A stretch of DNA of 64,000 nucleotides from Microbacterium terrisoli (GTDB lineage Bacteria; Actinomycetota; Actinomycetes; Actinomycetales; Microbacteriaceae): contig NZ_CP133019.1 of NCBI RefSeq assembly GCF_030866805.1, positions 1,550,001 to 1,614,000 of the forward strand, in the 5' to 3' direction. The first letter of the stretch is position 1; each line of letters begins with the position of its first letter. Both the position numbers and the translations under genes were made by a program. This document shows positions 1-8,131 of the stretch, piece by piece. The notes beneath the pieces are model-generated. The model did not search any database, was not told the DNA's origin, and saw only the letters and a program-made list of their open reading frames with translations.

Positions 1-286
1 GACCGAAGTACGCGATCGGGCGGCTGTCGGGCTGAAAGCTGCCGACCGTGAACTCGACGGTGGGCATGCCGAACGCCGATGTCGCTTCGGCCAACGGATT
101 GTCGGCGACGCCATGGATCCACGAGGCGCCGAGGTCGGTCACGTGCCCGTCGGAGCGGTCGGTGTGCAGTCGGCCGCCGATGCGCTCGCGCGCTTCGAGA
201 ACGACGACGCTGCGGCCGGCGGCCTGCAGCAGGCGGGCCGCAGTCAGTCCGGCGACGCCGGCACCGATCACCACTGTGTCCGTCAT
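1..286 (-). CDS. Flavin-containing amine oxidase / FAD-dependent oxidoreductase (N-terminal part only)
   Basis: Reading leftwards from an ATG at 286, the protein opens with a dinucleotide-binding fold [13 protein letters not shown] (GxGxxG) followed by [14 protein letters not shown] and GASWIHG. These are hallmark segments of the flavin monoamine oxidase / polyamine oxidase / phytoene-desaturase-like superfamily, which oxidise amines or related substrates with FAD. Only about 95 residues are inside the window; the catalytic C-terminal part lies beyond base 1. The ATG overlaps the stop of the upstream lipoprotein gene (ATGA), so it is the third gene of a leftward operon with the lipoprotein and hisN. 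The substrate cannot be told from this fragment. Confidence 0.85.
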   Translation of the reverse strand, partial: MTDTVVIGAGVAGLTAARLLQAAGRSVVVLEARERIGGRLHTDRSDGHVTDLGASWIHGVADNPLAEATSAFGMPTVEFTVGSFQPDSRPIAYFG

Positions 287-849
287 GGCGCCGGCGGCCA
301 TTCGATCAGCAGCAGACCCTGTTTCGTGTCGGAGAACAGGATCTGACCGTCGTCGAGCCGGTACGTCATGCCACTGTCTCGGGCACCTCCGGGCATGCTG
401 TCGGTTGCGGTCATGTAGGTCTGGCCGTCTTCGCTGAGTTTCTGAAAGCCGGAGTTCGAGAGCTCTTGGGTCACCTCGGTCTCCTGCTCGGGCGTGATCG
501 GTGCCCAGCCGTAGACCTGCACGTCGTCGCTGGGGACCTTCTCATTGCCCCAGATGCATTGGATGCCGCCGGGTAGTTCGATGTTGCCGACATAGAACGG
601 GTCCTGGCGAGAGCTCCAGCCGACCGCGGTGAAGGCATCCACCGTCGATTTCGGGATGATCGTGTCACACGTCGGATCGCCCGCCGGCGTCGGATTGTCG
701 CCGGACCCGCTGACGGTCTGAGTCGGAGCGGGATGCTGTGCCCTGCCGCTGCCGGCCGGCGACGGCGTCGACGCGGCGCACCCGGCCAGGGCCAACCCGC
801 CCGTGATGACCAGCGCGAGCAGAACGGCCCGGCCATCGGTGCGGATCAT
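283..849 (-). CDS. Putative secreted lipoprotein, unknown function
   Basis: The gene encodes 188 aa. The N-terminus is a lipoprotein signal: positive MIRTDGR, a hydrophobic stretch and the lipobox LALAGC, with Cys24 as the lipidation site, followed by a Ser/Pro/Gly/Thr-rich linker to about residue 55. The mature domain has two Cys (TCDTIIP, GIQCIWG) that could form a disulfide, a pattern common in small actinobacterial surface lipoproteins. I do not recognise a named family. The start overlaps the hisN stop by 4 bases and the stop overlaps the amine oxidase start, so the three genes are translationally coupled. A longer in-frame reading upstream is only a shadow of hisN. Confidence 0.8.
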   Translation of the reverse strand: MIRTDGRAVLLALVITGGLALAGCAASTPSPAGSGRAQHPAPTQTVSGSGDNPTPAGDPTCDTIIPKSTVDAFTAVGWSSRQDPFYVGNIELPGGIQCIWGNEKVPSDDVQVYGWAPITPEQETEVTQELSNSGFQKLSEDGQTYMTATDSMPGGARDSGMTYRLDDGQILFSDTKQGLLLIEWPPAP

Positions 850-1676
850 GTCGTCGGCTCGGTCGTGGTCAGCAGGTGCAGATAGGCCTCGTGCAGCACT
901 CCGTTGGTCGCCAGCGACGAGCGCGTGCCGATCGTGTCGACGCCGTCGATGTCGGTGAACCGTCCGCCCGCCTCGCGCACGATCGGCACGTGCGCGGCGA
1001 TGTCGTACTCCTTGACGTCGAACTCCGCGACGAACTCGAGCCGCCCCTCGGCCAGCAGCATGTACGGCCATGCGTCGCCGTAGCCGCGGTCGCGCCACAC
1101 CGCGCGGGTGAGTCGGATCAGATCGTCCAGGCGTCCCGCGTCGTCCCACTGGCCGATGCTCTGAAAGCTGACCGATGAGGCGGCGAGATCATCGACAGCG
1201 GAGACGTGGATGCGGCGAGACGAGGCATCCGGTCCGTTCGTCCACGACCCGCTGCCGGTGGCTGCCCACCAGCGCCGGCCGATCGCCGGCTGGCTCACGA
1301 CGCCGACCTGCGGAACGCCGTCGACGGCCAGGGCGATCAGCGTCGCCCACATCGGGATGCCCTTGAGATAGTTGGCGGTGCCGTCGATCGGGTCGATGAT
1401 CCACTGGCGGGAGCCGGGGCCCGGGGTGCCGGCATCCGTCCCGAATTCTTCGCCGAGCACGCCGTCGCCGGGGCGCTCGGCGGCGATCAGGTCACGGATG
1501 GCACGTTCGGTGGCGAGATCGGCTTCGGTCACGTGGGTTGCGTCGGCCTTGAGTCGGACGTCCAGATCGGCGGCGTCGAATCGGCTCATCGACACCGCGT
1601 CGGCGGCGTCGGCGAGGCGCAGGGCGAGGGCGAGATCGTCGTCGAACACGTCCGCACCGGGGGAGGGAGAGGTCAC
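846..1676 (-). CDS. hisN: Histidinol-phosphatase of the inositol-monophosphatase family
   Basis: This 276-aa protein belongs to the Mg-dependent inositol monophosphatase superfamily. Visible motifs are GEEFG (75-79), the metal-binding DPIDGTANY (Asp95, Asp98) and GDAWPY near 200, followed by the EYDIAAH segment with the last metal-ligand Asp. The sequence resembles the actinobacterial HisN group that makes histidinol from histidinol phosphate in histidine synthesis; an inositol-1-phosphatase role is the main alternative. The GTG start at 1676 is supported by a TATCCT box (1683-1688) exactly 6 nt upstream, implying a leaderless mRNA. It is the first gene of a three-gene leftward operon. Confidence 0.8.
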   Translation of the reverse strand: MTSPSPGADVFDDDLALALRLADAADAVSMSRFDAADLDVRLKADATHVTEADLATERAIRDLIAAERPGDGVLGEEFGTDAGTPGPGSRQWIIDPIDGTANYLKGIPMWATLIALAVDGVPQVGVVSQPAIGRRWWAATGSGSWTNGPDASSRRIHVSAVDDLAASSVSFQSIGQWDDAGRLDDLIRLTRAVWRDRGYGDAWPYMLLAEGRLEFVAEFDVKEYDIAAHVPIVREAGGRFTDIDGVDTIGTRSSLATNGVLHEAYLHLLTTTEPTT

Positions 1677-1682
1677 CTGCCA

Positions 1683-1688
1683 AGGATA
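1683..1688 (-). promoter_or_regulatory. -10 box of a leaderless hisN promoter
   Basis: On the minus strand TATCCT is followed by 6 nt and then the GTG start of hisN, so transcription would begin at the start codon. The same spacing recurs before several other genes in the window. No convincing -35 is visible. Confidence 0.45.
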
Positions 1689-1708
1689 ACCGGCGGGCCC
1701 TGCTCGAT

Positions 1709-1738
1709 TTCGTACTCGCCCGATTCGGATGCTAATGT
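1709..1738 (+). promoter_or_regulatory. Probable promoter of tRNA-Lys
   Basis: A TAATGT -10 (1733-1738) followed by TGA lies about 30 bp before the tRNA; a poor -35 (TTCGTA, 1709-1714) sits 18 bp upstream. The box-plus-TGA arrangement recurs before the tRNA-Gln and tRNA-Glu genes. Confidence 0.35.
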
Positions 1739-1769
1739 TGACCTTCGTTCGCCGGTAACGGTGAGCAGC

Positions 1770-1841
1770 GCGCCTCTAGCTCAACGGCAGAGCAATTGAC
1801 TCTTAATCAATGGGTTCTGGGTTCGAATCCCAGGGGGCGCA
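1770..1841 (+). tRNA. tRNA-Lys (anticodon CTT)
   Basis: A complete cloverleaf of 72 nt. The acceptor stem GCGCCTC pairs with 1834-1840 including one G-U; the D-arm is GCTC/GAGC; the anticodon stem ATTGA/TCAAT encloses loop CTCTTAA with anticodon CTT at 1802-1804; the T-arm carries GGTTCGAATCC. Discriminator A1841 is followed by an encoded CCA (1842-1844). Confidence 0.97.
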
Positions 1842-1857
1842 CCATATCCGTACCGGC

Positions 1858-4245
1858 TCATGTGTCTGCCAGGGCGGTCACGGTTCCAGCCGTTCCGTCC
1901 ACGCGCACGAGCATGCCGTCGTGCAGCACGCGCGTGGCGTCGCCGGTGCCCATGACGGCCGGCAAGCCGTACTCGCGGGCCACGATCGCGGCGTGCGACG
2001 CAGGGCCGCCCGCGTCGACGACCACTGCTGCGGCGCGTTGGAACAGGGGAGTCCACGTCGGGTTGGTGACCGGGCACACGAGCACGTCGCCCGCTCGCAG
2101 CAGCGCGAATTCGTCGACGTCATGAATGACCCGCACGCGCCCAGTCGTCACCCCGCCTCCGCCGGCAAGGCCCGATACGAGCGCATCGCCGCGTGCGTCA
2201 GCCGCCCCGCGCTCGATGTTCAGCAGCGGGCGAGAGCGCAGAGCGTCCCGGAGCCGGGACCGGGCGTCCACGACATCGGTCAGCGCGTGCGCGCCGGCAC
2301 CGTCAGGGGCCTCCAGCGCCTCGAGTTCGTCGAGTCGGCAGTGGTACACGTCCTCGGCCGCGGTGAGCACGCCCGCCGATTGAAGGCGTGTCCCGATCTC
2401 GTGCAGTGCGGTGCGCAACGCCGGCGTCAGCCGTGTGAACAGGACGTGCGTGTCCTCACGGAACGCCACCGCGTGTGCCGCGCGGTCGATCCGGCCGTGC
2501 ATGCGCGCCTTCGATCGTTGCGACCGGATGCTCCGAAGGAGGGCGGTGGCGGCATTCTGCGCGTTCGCGGCCGGGGGCGAGCCGTCTGACTGCAGCAGCG
2601 CGACGAGGGCAAGCACCGATGTCGGGCGCTCACCGAGTGAGGGGGTCGTGATGAGGATCGGCGTCGTGGTCTCGCGGTAGCCGTAGTCCGCCAGCCACCG
2701 GTCGAAAGCATCGGCGAAGCCCGGATCGCGACGGGCGGCCTCGAGATCACCCTCCGCGACGGCACGGGCGGTGGCGGGGTTGAGGCCGGCCAGACGTGCC
2801 ACCTCGGCCAGACGGTCATTGCCCTCGGACGTGAGGGTGCGCACGCCTTGCAGCAACTCGGGCAGTGCGCGCCCCTTGCCTCGGATGCGCAGCGACAATG
2901 CCAGGCGCAGCAGCGCCAGACCAGCCGCGGGCAGGTAGTCGAAGCGCAGGCCGGTGACCGGCTCGAGAGCGTCGAGCACGCGGCGGGGCTGCGCGCGCAG
3001 GTCCGGCCAGTCGAGCGAAGCGACATCGAGGTCGGACAGATCGGCCACCACGCGGTCGAATGCGGCCAGGCGAGGGTCTGCCGACCAGCCTTCGAGCGGA
3101 AAGCGTCGCGCGCGGCGTGGTAGACGCCAGGGGGCTGTCAGCAGGCGCAGACGCGGCCGCGGCATCGGGATGCGGGCACCGTCGACGATGCCTTCCGTCT
3201 CGTGGTACAGCGCGTCGAACACGCCGCCGATGCCCACGTCTCCCACGATGCGGGCCATCATGCCGACCGGCCCGCGCGGCACCCAGGTGGTCATGTCGAT
3301 CGGGTACGGGCGGGCCGTCAGATAATCGCCCAGCACTGTCGACAACGTGCGCTGCACGCGGTTCAGACGCTGTGGCGGCAGCGGCAGGGCGGTCATCGGG
3401 CGGGCTTGCACGATCACCGTTCGGCCACCTTCGATCGCCCACTCGATGTCCATCGGCCGGCCGTAGTGCCGTGCGATCCGACCGCCGAGGTCGGCCAACT
3501 GCGCACACTCGCGCGGTGTGAGCACAGGGGACTCAGCGGCCGGAGTTTGCTCGCGAATGCGCCCACCGGGACCTGTGATGACGTGGTCGGGTGTCACCGC
3601 GCCCGACACGACGGCTTCGCCCAGGCCCGCGCTGGCCTCGATCACGGTCTCGTCGCGGCGGCCCGTCACCGGGTTGGCGGTGAACATCACGCCTGCGACC
3701 TCTGCGCGCACCATACGCTGCACCACGACGGCGATCGTGACGTCCACCGGATGGATGCCCAGGCGTGCGCGATAGGCGACGGCGCGGTCCGTCCACAACG
3801 AGGCCCAGCAGCGCCGCACGGCGTCGGCTATGGCATCCGTCCCCGTCACGTCGAGGAACGTGTCCTGCTGACCGGCGAACGTCGCACCGGGCAGGTCTTC
3901 GGCCGTTGCGCTCGAACGCACCGCGACGGGTCCGGCACCCAGCGCGTCGCACGCGCGTCGCAGGCTTCGGCCCAGGTCGTCCGGGAGCGGCGCTGCTGCG
4001 AGCGCGTTCCGCAACGCGGCCGCCTCGGCGTGCGTGACCGGGTCCGCCAGCCGTGCCGTGCGCGTGGGCAGATCGAGGGATGCCGCCGACCGGGCGTACG
4101 CCTCGGTCGAGATGACGAATCCGTCGGGTACCGGCAGCCCCGCGCGCATGAGTTCACCGAGGTTCGCACCCTTGCCGCCCGCCACGGCGACATCACCGAC
4201 GCCGAGCGACGCGAGTGGCAGGATCAGCTGTGCCGAAGTGGTCAT
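1858..4245 (-). CDS. PEP-synthase / rifampicin-phosphotransferase-like dikinase
   Basis: A 795-aa protein. The N-terminal ~310 residues are a PEP/pyruvate-dikinase ATP-grasp domain (GGKGANLGEL near 25; AVRSSATAEDLPGATFAG; VIEASAGLGEAVVSG). A long middle region without a clear motif follows. The phosphohistidine swivel domain is at the extreme C-terminus: GGPASHAAIVAREYG with catalytic His751. Genuine PEP synthases carry a PEP-binding TIM barrel after the His domain, which is missing here. The ATP domain - middle domain - His domain order is that of rifampicin phosphotransferases, which phosphorylate rifamycins with ATP. The substrate is uncertain because the middle (acceptor) domain decides it. 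The gene stands alone; the stop lies just beyond the tRNA-Lys 3' end. Confidence 0.75.
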   Translation of the reverse strand: MTTSAQLILPLASLGVGDVAVAGGKGANLGELMRAGLPVPDGFVISTEAYARSAASLDLPTRTARLADPVTHAEAAALRNALAAAPLPDDLGRSLRRACDALGAGPVAVRSSATAEDLPGATFAGQQDTFLDVTGTDAIADAVRRCWASLWTDRAVAYRARLGIHPVDVTIAVVVQRMVRAEVAGVMFTANPVTGRRDETVIEASAGLGEAVVSGAVTPDHVITGPGGRIREQTPAAESPVLTPRECAQLADLGGRIARHYGRPMDIEWAIEGGRTVIVQARPMTALPLPPQRLNRVQRTLSTVLGDYLTARPYPIDMTTWVPRGPVGMMARIVGDVGIGGVFDALYHETEGIVDGARIPMPRPRLRLLTAPWRLPRRARRFPLEGWSADPRLAAFDRVVADLSDLDVASLDWPDLRAQPRRVLDALEPVTGLRFDYLPAAGLALLRLALSLRIRGKGRALPELLQGVRTLTSEGNDRLAEVARLAGLNPATARAVAEGDLEAARRDPGFADAFDRWLADYGYRETTTPILITTPSLGERPTSVLALVALLQSDGSPPAANAQNAATALLRSIRSQRSKARMHGRIDRAAHAVAFREDTHVLFTRLTPALRTALHEIGTRLQSAGVLTAAEDVYHCRLDELEALEAPDGAGAHALTDVVDARSRLRDALRSRPLLNIERGAADARGDALVSGLAGGGGVTTGRVRVIHDVDEFALLRAGDVLVCPVTNPTWTPLFQRAAAVVVDAGGPASHAAIVAREYGLPAVMGTGDATRVLHDGMLVRVDGTAGTVTALADT

Positions 4246-4324
4246 CCTGTCGGCATCCTACGGTCGCGACATCGCGGCGGGAAGCGCCATGGGGGCGAAG
4301 GCGGCGAAGGCGGCGCGGTCACCG

Positions 4325-4338
4325 GGGCGCATGCGCCC
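4325..4338. terminator. Palindromic G/C hairpin after the MFS gene
   Basis: GGGCGCATGCGCCC is a perfect 14-bp palindrome, giving a 5-bp stem with a CATG loop, about 25 bp past the MFS stop in the gap 4246-4363. It may act as a weak terminator for the leftward operon; there is no T-run. The rest of the gap holds short GGCGAA tandem repeats and nothing else I can identify. Confidence 0.25.
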
Positions 4339-4363
4339 GCGGACCCCGCGCCGGTGCGGCTGC

Positions 4364-5593
4364 CTAGGCGGCGTCGCCGACGAGGATGGCGGCGCCTTCT
4401 TCCGCGGCATCCGCTTCGTGCGTGTCGATGCGCGCGAGCACCTTTCGGCCCAACAGGATCGCGAGGGTCGCGATGAGCACCGAGGCGCCCGCGAAGTAGT
4501 ACGGGATCGATGCGTTGAACACGTGCCAGAGCGCGGCGGCGAGCGGGGGTGCGACCGCACCGCCGATGAAGCGGACTGCGGAGTACGCCGATGATGCGAC
4601 AGCGCGCGGGAGGTCGGTGGCCTCCATGACCGCTTCGGTGAGCACCGTGTTCATGATGCCCAGCAGCAGGCCGCCGACGATGATGCAGATGACCAGAGTG
4701 ACGACGGAGGACACCAGGATGCCGGCGACGATCAGGTCGATCGCCAGCAGCGGCAGCACGATGAACATGATCGTCGTGCGCGACATCCGGTGCAGCAGAA
4801 TCGGGGCCACCCAGACGCTGGTGATCGCCAGAGCGACTCCCCATCCGAAGAACGTGAAGCCGATGCCCATCGCCGAGAAACCGAGCACGAACGGTGAGAA
4901 TGCCAGCAGCACGAAAAACCCGATGTTGTAGAACAGGGCCGCTACGGCGAGGATCGCCAGCGCGGGGATGCGCAGCGCTGTGAAGGGCGCCGACAGTGGC
5001 ATCGGCGCGCGCTTCTCACCTTTGTCGCGCACCAGCACGAGTACGGCGATGAAGGCGATGGACATGAGGACGACCACGCCGAAGAACGGACCCTGCCAGG
5101 CCACTTCGCCGAGCAGGCCGCCCAGGAGAGGTCCGATGGCGATGCCGATGCCCAGCGCTGCCTCGTACAGGATGATCGCGGCCTCGCTGCCGCCCGAAGC
5201 AGCTCCGACGATGGTTGCCAGTGCGGTCGAGATGAACAAGGCGTTGCCCAGGCCCCAGCCGGCGCGGAAGCCGATGATCGCATCGACGCTGCCGCTGAGC
5301 GCGCACAGCAGCGAGAAGACGACGATGAGCGCGAGCCCCGACAGCAGGGTCGCCTTCGCGCCGATGCGGCTGGACACCCAGCTCGTGATGAGCATCGCGG
5401 CCCCGGTCACGAGCAGGTAGCTCGTGAACAGCATCTCGGTCTGGACCGGATCGGCCCTCAGCGACTCGGCGATCGCCGGCAGGATCGGGTCCACCAGGCC
5501 GATGCCCATGAACGCGACGACGCAGGCGAAGGCGACTGCCCACACTTGCGCGGGCTGATGCCAGATCGATCCGGATGGGGAAGCCGATGTCAT
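4364..5593 (-). CDS. MFS drug-efflux-type transporter (12 TM)
   Basis: A 409-aa membrane protein with about 12 hydrophobic segments. It opens with VAFACVVAFMGIGLVDPILPAIAESL, typical of DHA1-type drug:H+ antiporters of the major facilitator superfamily, and carries a motif-A-like loop (SRIGAKATLL) after TM2 and a motif-C-like GPLLGGLLGE in TM5. It should sit in the cytoplasmic membrane and export a small compound. The start overlaps the marR stop (ATGA), so the regulator and pump are one transcript, a classic arrangement in which the pump's substrate relieves MarR repression. The substrate is unknown. Confidence 0.85.
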   Translation of the reverse strand: MTSASPSGSIWHQPAQVWAVAFACVVAFMGIGLVDPILPAIAESLRADPVQTEMLFTSYLLVTGAAMLITSWVSSRIGAKATLLSGLALIVVFSLLCALSGSVDAIIGFRAGWGLGNALFISTALATIVGAASGGSEAAIILYEAALGIGIAIGPLLGGLLGEVAWQGPFFGVVVLMSIAFIAVLVLVRDKGEKRAPMPLSAPFTALRIPALAILAVAALFYNIGFFVLLAFSPFVLGFSAMGIGFTFFGWGVALAITSVWVAPILLHRMSRTTIMFIVLPLLAIDLIVAGILVSSVVTLVICIIVGGLLLGIMNTVLTEAVMEATDLPRAVASSAYSAVRFIGGAVAPPLAAALWHVFNASIPYYFAGASVLIATLAILLGRKVLARIDTHEADAAEEGAAILVGDAA

Positions 5594-6021
5594 CGGGTGA
5601 CTCCTTGGGGGTTGGTGCGGGAAGAGAGGATGTGGGCGGCGCGCGACAGCACGGCCCAGTCGTCGTCGCCGAGGTCGGCGAACAGCGGTTCGAGGGCATC
5701 ACGCAATTCGATGCGCCACGCGGCCAGGGCTGCGCGGCCGCGTTCGGTGATGCTGATCACGCTCGCGCGCGAGTCGGCCGGGTCGTGATCGCGGCGCACG
5801 TGACCGGCCTCGACGAGCTGGCCCACCATGCGCGTCATGCCGGGCTGGGTGGTGCGGCTGGCTGTCGCGAGCTCGCCGAGGCGAAGCGGGCCCCCGGTTG
5901 CGAGCACGCTCAGCGCCCGCCATTGTGCAGCGGGCGCCTCGTTGCGGGTCTCGAGGGCGGCGACACGGGTGAGGGTGTGCGCGGCGGTCACGATCTCGGC
6001 GATGTCCTGAGCGCGACTCAT
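5590..6021 (-). CDS. MarR-family transcriptional repressor
   Basis: A 143-aa winged-helix regulator. WRALSVLATGGPLRLGELATASRTTQPGMTRMVGQL is the MarR helix-turn-helix and DHDPADSRASVISIT is the wing with the family's D-x-R signature. The start at 6021 was chosen over one 10 codons upstream because a TATACT box ends 6 nt before it and an inverted-repeat operator lies right there; the longer form would place the operator inside the gene. It probably represses itself and the co-transcribed MFS pump until a small aromatic or antibiotic-like ligand binds. Confidence 0.88.
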   Translation of the reverse strand: MSRAQDIAEIVTAAHTLTRVAALETRNEAPAAQWRALSVLATGGPLRLGELATASRTTQPGMTRMVGQLVEAGHVRRDHDPADSRASVISITERGRAALAAWRIELRDALEPLFADLGDDDWAVLSRAAHILSSRTNPQGVTR

Positions 6022-6028
6022 CCCAGAA

Positions 6029-6049
6029 GTATATATCGCAGGTATATAC
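6029..6049. promoter_or_regulatory. MarR operator, overlapping a leaderless promoter
   Basis: GTATATA-N7-TATATAC is a perfect 7+7 inverted repeat 8 bp upstream of the marR ATG. It covers a minus-strand TATACT -10 box (6028-6033), so bound repressor would block marR-MFS transcription. It is A/T-rich in an otherwise G/C-rich window. Confidence 0.7.
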
Positions 6050-6074
6050 AAAGCGAATGCACATGAGCGTCACG

Positions 6075-6123
6075 TTGACATGTCGAGCGGGTGACTCTAC
6101 GATTCCTAATACCTGAATCAGGT
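6075..6123 (+). promoter_or_regulatory. Promoter and operator of the HAAT transporter / 3-hydroxybutyrate operon
   Basis: TTGACA (6075-6080), a 17-bp spacer and TACGAT (6098-6103) form the best sigma70-type promoter in the window. ACCTGA-A-TCAGGT, a perfect 13-bp palindrome at 6111-6123, covers the expected transcription start. It is the likely operator for the TetR regulator encoded inside the operon (12416-13126); that assignment is inference. Confidence 0.65.
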
Positions 6124-6159
6124 TTCATGAGCTGCTTATCAACGGCGAAAGGCAAGGCC

Positions 6160-7365
6160 ATGCGCGTCACCCACACCAAGCTGCTTCTGGCAGCGCTGAC
6201 TGCGATCGGCGCGCTCACGCTCGCCGCGTGCGCACCGATCGCGACAGGATCCGATCCGACATCGGACAGTGCCGCGCCCAGTGAGGTCGCCGTCGGCGTC
6301 ATCACGAGTGAGACCGGTCCGCTGGCCGGTTATGGCAAGCAGTACCTCGACGGCTTCAAGGCGGGCCTGGACTATGCGACAGATGGCACCGGCAAGGTCG
6401 GCGACACCACGCTGAAGATCGACTACCGCGACGACGCCGGCGACCCCGACACCGCCGTGACGGCGGCCAAGGATCTGATCGGCAGCGGCACCAAGATCCT
6501 GCTCGGCAGTGCATCCTCCGGTGTCGCCCTGGCCGTTGCGGAGCAGGCGGCGCAGAACAAGGTGCTGTTCATCTCGGGCCCTGCAGCGGCCGATGCCATC
6601 ACCGGCGTCAACGAGTACACCTTCCGGTCCGGCAGGCAAAGTGCACAGGATGTCGCAACCGCCGGATCGTTCCTCGAGAACGTCTCGGGCAAGAAGATCA
6701 CCGTGTTCGCCCAGAACAGCGCCTTCGGGCAGGGCAATGAGGCAGCGGTCAAGGCGATCCTGGGAGCCAAGGGGGCGACCGTCGACAGCGTTCTGGTGCC
6801 CGAGGATGCCACCGAGTTCACGCCCTTCGCGCAGAAGGTCATCCAGTCCAAGCCCGACCTCGTGTTCGTGGCATGGGCGGGCGCGACCAGCGGTGCCATG
6901 TGGCAGGCGCTGTCGCAGCAGGGAGTGCTGGAGTCGATCCCGGTGGTCACCGGTCTCGGCGACTCGCCGACGTTCGGTGCGTACGGCGAGGCCAGCGAGA
7001 AGATCAACTTCCTCAGCTACTACTTCCCGACCGCGGCCGACAACGCCGTCAACACGGCCATGATCGAGAAGGTCACCGCCGCCGGCGGCACCCCCGACCT
7101 GTTCAGCCCGGACGGGTTCAACGCGGCGATCATGCTCGTGCACGCCGTCAAGGACGGCAAGGACGACGTGAACGCGATGGTCAAGGCACTCGAGGGCTTC
7201 ACCTTCGACGGCCCGAAGGGCAAGCTGACCGTCCGCGCGTCCGACCACGCGCTGCTGCAGGACATGTACCAGGCCAAGCTCGTCGCCAAGGACGGGTCCT
7301 TCGTGCCCGAATTGGTCAAGACGGTCCCCGCCGACGAGGTCAGCCCGGCCGAGGCGACGAAGTAG
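6160..7365 (+). CDS. ABC transporter substrate-binding lipoprotein (HAAT / branched-chain amino acid type)
   Basis: A 401-aa extracellular solute receptor. The lipoprotein signal is MRVTHTK, a hydrophobic core and LTLAAC with lipidated Cys24. The mature protein is a type-I periplasmic-binding fold of the LivJ/LivK family: VGVITSETGPLAGYGKQYLDG at the first strand, DYRDDAGDPDTAVTAAKDLI and SGVALAVAEQAAQ. The start at 6160 was chosen over in-frame ATGs at 6091 and 6127 because it gives a proper signal peptide and has GAAAGG upstream. The genes behind it suggest the ligand is a hydroxy-acid or short carboxylate rather than an amino acid; that is inference. Confidence 0.85.
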   Translation: MRVTHTKLLLAALTAIGALTLAACAPIATGSDPTSDSAAPSEVAVGVITSETGPLAGYGKQYLDGFKAGLDYATDGTGKVGDTTLKIDYRDDAGDPDTAVTAAKDLIGSGTKILLGSASSGVALAVAEQAAQNKVLFISGPAAADAITGVNEYTFRSGRQSAQDVATAGSFLENVSGKKITVFAQNSAFGQGNEAAVKAILGAKGATVDSVLVPEDATEFTPFAQKVIQSKPDLVFVAWAGATSGAMWQALSQQGVLESIPVVTGLGDSPTFGAYGEASEKINFLSYYFPTAADNAVNTAMIEKVTAAGGTPDLFSPDGFNAAIMLVHAVKDGKDDVNAMVKALEGFTFDGPKGKLTVRASDHALLQDMYQAKLVAKDGSFVPELVKTVPADEVSPAEATK

Positions 7366-7366
7366 C

Positions 7367-8131
7367 ATGAGCGACCCCACCCCGCCCGCGCTGCGGATCA
7401 CAGGCCTCGGCCTGCAGATCGGCGCGGCCACGATCCTGAAGGACGTCGACCTCGACGTCACCCGCGGCGCCCTGATCGGCGTGATCGGACCGAACGGAGC
7501 CGGCAAGACGACCCTGTTCAACGCGATCTCGGGCGTGGTGCGCCCCACCGCGGGGCGGATCGAGATGGCCGGCCAGGACATCACCGGGATGTCGGTGGCG
7601 CAGCGCGCGCGGGCGGGGCTGGGGCGCACGTTCCAGACCTCGAGCCTGTTCCCGGGCCTGACGGTGCTCGAGAACGTGCGGCTGGCGGCGCAGGCGGCGC
7701 TCGGCGGCAGCTACACGCTGCTGCGCTTTCCGCGCCGTCGTGACGAGGCGTCGACGATCGCACGCGAGAAGCTCGACGAAGTGTGCCTCTCGCACAAGAT
7801 CGACGCGCTCGCCGGCGACATCTCGCACGGCGACAAGCGCAAGCTCGAGATCGCCGTTCTGCTGGCCACGCGCGCGCAGACGGTGCTGCTGGACGAGCCG
7901 ATGGCCGGCGTCGCTTCCGGAGATGTGACAGGACTGGTCGACAGCATCCGCGAACTGCACGCGGCGACCGACTGCACGATGCTCATGGTCGAGCACCACA
8001 TCGACGTGCTCATGGGGCTGGTCGAGAAGGTCGCCGTCATGTACTTCGGTTCCATCATCGCGTTCGACACGCCCGCACGGGTCATGGCCGACCCGGTCGT
8101 GCAGAGCGCGTACCTGGGGAGTGCGGCATGA
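7367..8131 (+). CDS. HAAT ABC transporter ATPase, LivG type
   Basis: A 254-aa ATP-binding subunit. Walker A is GPNGAGKT (41-48), followed by the LivG-type FQTSSLFPGLTVLENV. The signature is the degenerate ISHGDKRKLEIAV in place of LSGGQ, and Walker B is VLLDEPMAGV. It powers import together with LivF, LivH and LivM homologues. It starts 1 nt after the receptor gene stop and overlaps the next gene by 4 nt. The operon gives no hint of amino acid metabolism. Confidence 0.9.
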   Translation: MSDPTPPALRITGLGLQIGAATILKDVDLDVTRGALIGVIGPNGAGKTTLFNAISGVVRPTAGRIEMAGQDITGMSVAQRARAGLGRTFQTSSLFPGLTVLENVRLAAQAALGGSYTLLRFPRRRDEASTIAREKLDEVCLSHKIDALAGDISHGDKRKLEIAVLLATRAQTVLLDEPMAGVASGDVTGLVDSIRELHAATDCTMLMVEHHIDVLMGLVEKVAVMYFGSIIAFDTPARVMADPVVQSAYLGSAA

